64,000 bases of DNA. It comes from Brevibacterium senegalense. Its GTDB lineage: Bacteria > Actinomycetota > Actinomycetes > Actinomycetales > Brevibacteriaceae. The stretch covers positions 307,248 to 371,247 of the forward strand of contig NZ_HE978603.1 of assembly GCF_000285835.1 (NCBI RefSeq), in the 5' to 3' direction. The notes below the pieces were generated by a model. That model made no database searches, was not told where the DNA came from, and was given only the letters and a program-made list of their open reading frames with translations. The position numbers were made by a program, and so were the translations under genes. How positions within the stretch are numbered: position 1 is the stretch's first letter; the number at the start of each line of letters is the position of its first letter. This document shows, piece after piece, positions 62,126-64,000 of the stretch.

Positions 62126-63553
62126 ATGACCTCCCCCGCCTCCACTCCGCAGAAGCAGCGGTTCATCGACCGCTACCTCGCCTGGTTCGTCCGCTGGATG
62201 CCCGACTCGTTCGTCATCTGCCTGGCCCTCACACTGCTGGTCGCGGTGCTGGCGGCCATCTTCACAGACACCCCCGTCTGGTCCGGCGACCCGGAGGCGG
62301 TCTCGCTGGTGGGCGCCTGGACCGGAGCGTTCTGGAACCTGCTCGAGTTCACGATGCAGATGGTCGTGCTGCTGGCGACCGGCACTGCGGTCGCCACCTC
62401 GCCGCCGGCCAAGCGCGTCCTGGCACGACTCGCGGGTCTGCCCCGCAACCGCGCGCAGGTCATCATCCTGGGCAGTGTCGTCGCAGGCGGACTGGGCTTC
62501 GTCCACTGGGGCCTGGGCATGATGGGCGGCATCGTCCTGGGCAAGGAGCTGCTGGTCCAGGCCAAGCGCAACGGCATCAAGATCCACGCGCCCGTCCTGG
62601 TCGCCGCGCTCTTCACCGCCTTGGTGCCGGGTGCCGCCGGCATGTCCGGTGCGGCGGTCCTCTACGCGGCCACACCCGACTACCTGCGCAGCCTGGTGCC
62701 GGAGTCGCACGTCGAGCAGACGCCCGTGTCCGTGCCGCTCACGGACACCGTGGTGCGCCTGGACTTCGGCCTGCTGCTGCTCGTGTGCATGATCATCGGC
62801 ATCACGTTCATGCTCCTCATGCACCCCAAGGACGATGCGCCCATGACGGACGTCGAGCCGGAGGTCCTCGAGGCCGCCGCCGCGTCCGCGAAGGTCACAG
62901 TCCCCCGCGACACCCCCGCGCAGAAGGCGAATGCCAGCCGCTGGATCATGTACCTGGTGGGCGGCGTGGGCCTCATCTTCAGCATCCTGCACATCGTGTC
63001 CGTGGGCGTGGCCGGGCTGGACCTCAACGCGTACAACTTCCTGTTCCTCAGCTTGGGCGTCGTCCTGTGCGCCAACTGGGGACCCGAGTACTACGCCGGC
63101 CTGGTGCGCGACGGCATCGCCGGCACGTGGGGCTTCATCCTGCAGTTCCCGTTCTACGCGGGCATCTTCGGCCTCATCGGGGCGACGGGACTGGGCATCG
63201 TCATCTCGAACGCGTTCACGGCGATCTCGACCGCGACGACATGGCCGGTCATCGCCTTCCTGTACTCCGGCCTGCTGAACATCGCCGTGCCGTCCGGCGG
63301 GTCGAAGTTCGTCATCGAGGCGCCCTACATCATCCCCACGACGATCGACCTGAACGCGGACCTGGGCCTCATCATGCAGGCCTACCAGATGGGCGATGCG
63401 GTCACGAACCTGCTCATCCCGTTCTTCGCACTGCCGTACCTGGCGAACTACAAGCTGAAGTTCAGTTCCGTCGTGGGGTACACCGTGCCTCCGGTGCTCA
63501 TCATGCTGGTCGTCGTGTGCCTCTACCTGCTGGGGATGGCCGCCCTGCGGTGA
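62126..63553 (+). CDS. atoE: short-chain fatty acid transporter (AtoE family)
   Basis: 475 residues from ATG 62126, after CTGGAG. About 12 helices. PSGGSKFVIEAPYIIP and VGLIFSILHIVSVGVAGLDL are typical of the TIGR00366 AtoE family, which imports short-chain fatty acids such as acetoacetate or butyrate. Divergent from the penicillin acylase gene across 146 bases, suggesting shared control: the acylase would release acids and the transporter would take them in. Confidence 0.88.
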   Translation: MTSPASTPQKQRFIDRYLAWFVRWMPDSFVICLALTLLVAVLAAIFTDTPVWSGDPEAVSLVGAWTGAFWNLLEFTMQMVVLLATGTAVATSPPAKRVLARLAGLPRNRAQVIILGSVVAGGLGFVHWGLGMMGGIVLGKELLVQAKRNGIKIHAPVLVAALFTALVPGAAGMSGAAVLYAATPDYLRSLVPESHVEQTPVSVPLTDTVVRLDFGLLLLVCMIIGITFMLLMHPKDDAPMTDVEPEVLEAAAASAKVTVPRDTPAQKANASRWIMYLVGGVGLIFSILHIVSVGVAGLDLNAYNFLFLSLGVVLCANWGPEYYAGLVRDGIAGTWGFILQFPFYAGIFGLIGATGLGIVISNAFTAISTATTWPVIAFLYSGLLNIAVPSGGSKFVIEAPYIIPTTIDLNADLGLIMQAYQMGDAVTNLLIPFFALPYLANYKLKFSSVVGYTVPPVLIMLVVVCLYLLGMAALR

Positions 63554-63606
63554 GGGGTGGCGGGTGGGGTGCGGGGAGTGAGCTCTCGTCACCTACGTAC
63601 GACGTT

Positions 63607-63646
63607 TCTCGCGTTCTGCATGAAAGAGAACATGCACAACGCGAGA
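63607..63646. repeat. imperfect palindrome 1 of a pair
   Basis: TCTCGCGTTCTGCATG (63607-63622) pairs with 63631-63646 at 15 of 16 positions around an 8-base loop AAAGAGAA. It is preceded by TACGACG. It may act as terminator of the AtoE gene. Confidence 0.7.
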
Positions 63647-63683
63647 TTCGTTCGCCGGACCCCGGGACGCCCATCTCCATACG

Positions 63684-63733
63684 ACGGTTCTCGCGATGTA
63701 CATGGATAGGAACATGTACATAGCGAGAACCGT
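63684..63733. repeat. imperfect palindrome 2 of a pair
   Basis: Arms 63684-63704 and 63713-63733 match at 20 of 21 positions around the 8-base loop GATAGGAA. Upstream TACGACG, the TCTCGC arm and the GAACATG right-loop edge are shared with palindrome 1. Confidence 0.75.
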
Positions 63734-64000
63734 TTCAAGGGGACTGGAGGCGCAGCGCCCAGCGGCGGTCAGCGGGAACGGCCTGTTCTGCGATGAGGAG
63801 GTCCCGTCCGGCGGTGAGGCGCCCCACCCGGAAAGACAGCGGGAGTCGCGAACTGCAGTGCCGTGGCGTTGTGTGCTGTCTCAGGACATAGTGCATCGTC
63901 GGGTCTCAAGACATAGTGCACAGGTGAGTCTGTCAAGCCCCGAGTTTTGTAGAGGGATTTCTATCTGGAAATTGATGACAACGCCCGAGCAGGCAGCTGC
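63734..64000. other. non-coding tail of the window
   Basis: No gene with good codon use was seen on either strand here apart from the repeats. The last 80 bases are less GC-rich than the rest (for example TTTTGTAGAGGGATTTCTAT), which suits a mobile-element border. Confidence 0.4.
63878..63920 (+). repeat. two 18-base direct repeats, likely edge of an IS element
   Basis: GTCTCAGGACATAGTGCA (63878-63895) and GTCTCAAGACATAGTGCA (63903-63920) differ at one base and lie 25 bases apart. Repeats of this kind mark ends of IS481-like elements. The body of the element would lie to one side, probably past the window. Confidence 0.55.

Noticed and set aside
63600..63735. CRISPR repeats or integron attC sites
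   Set aside because: Only two palindromes with differing interiors, no regular spacers, no cas or integron integrase gene.
1..64000. tRNA, rRNA, riboswitch and phage structural genes
   Set aside because: Looked for in the gaps; nothing with credible cloverleaf, conserved core or capsid/tail similarity was found.

Overview
The window is high-GC DNA with strong Shine-Dalgarno sequences, many 4-base gene overlaps, lipobox substrate-binding proteins, LacI and TetR regulators and a host-surface (Ltp-type) lipoprotein. This fits a high-GC actinomycete. A Micrococcales genus such as Brevibacterium is possible, but the genus is a guess from gene content; no rRNA or housekeeping marker is present.

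Positions 1-22400 are an accessory and defence-type island, almost all on the minus strand. A transposon with three tyrosine recombinases and a small TnpC-like protein (Tn554-like) fills 1-5826, with its far end outside the window. A PLD-Snf2 helicase gene follows as the fifth cistron of the same overlapping operon. The element sits inside the DPPY motif of a type III-like DNA methyltransferase. The SNF2 helicase that precedes the methyltransferase has an in-frame amber codon, so the resident restriction-like locus looks dead twice over. An IS5-family element with matching terminal repeats, a TTA target duplication and a frameshifted transposase lies at 9412-10403. Next come an AddAB-like pair (PD-(D/E)XK nuclease and UvrD helicase-nuclease) with a coupled DUF6308 gene, and then a compact NAD/ADP-ribose module: a macro-like/SIR2 fusion, an ADP-ribosylglycohydrolase/dual-specificity phosphatase fusion, an unknown protein, and an NrtR-type Nudix repressor beside a nested palindromic operator. 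This module is my best candidate for an undescribed system.

Positions 22400-32150 look like an organosulfur or organic-compound scavenging locus. It has a CUT1-type ABC importer (binding protein, two permeases, a divergent ATPase), a NtaA/DszA-like flavin monooxygenase, a DszC/SfnB-like acyl-CoA dehydrogenase-fold monooxygenase, an aldo/keto reductase and an alcohol dehydrogenase. The divergent promoter region carries six (C/G)GTCA half-sites in exact 10-base phase.

Positions 32200-43500 hold two LacI-controlled catabolic units. One is a HisD/HpsN-type dehydrogenase. The other is a lacI-SDR-BKACE-dctPQM operon diverging from a 3-hydroxyacyl-CoA dehydrogenase-like gene and two SDRs. Together these predict TRAP uptake of a beta-hydroxy acid, oxidation to a beta-keto acid and cleavage by BKACE.

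Positions 43550-63553 are more chromosome-like: a NYN-domain protein, TetR with an orphan TRAP binding protein and a TauE permease, a second TetR, LysR with a TAXI-TRAP transporter, BenE with a FAD-linked oxidase, the Ltp lipoprotein, CutA, a TetR/membrane-protein pair, two small unknown proteins, a penicillin acylase and a divergent short-chain fatty acid transporter. Several long perfect hairpins separate convergent units. The last 450 bases hold two related palindromes and two direct repeats that look like the edge of another mobile element. No CRISPR array, tRNA or rRNA was seen.
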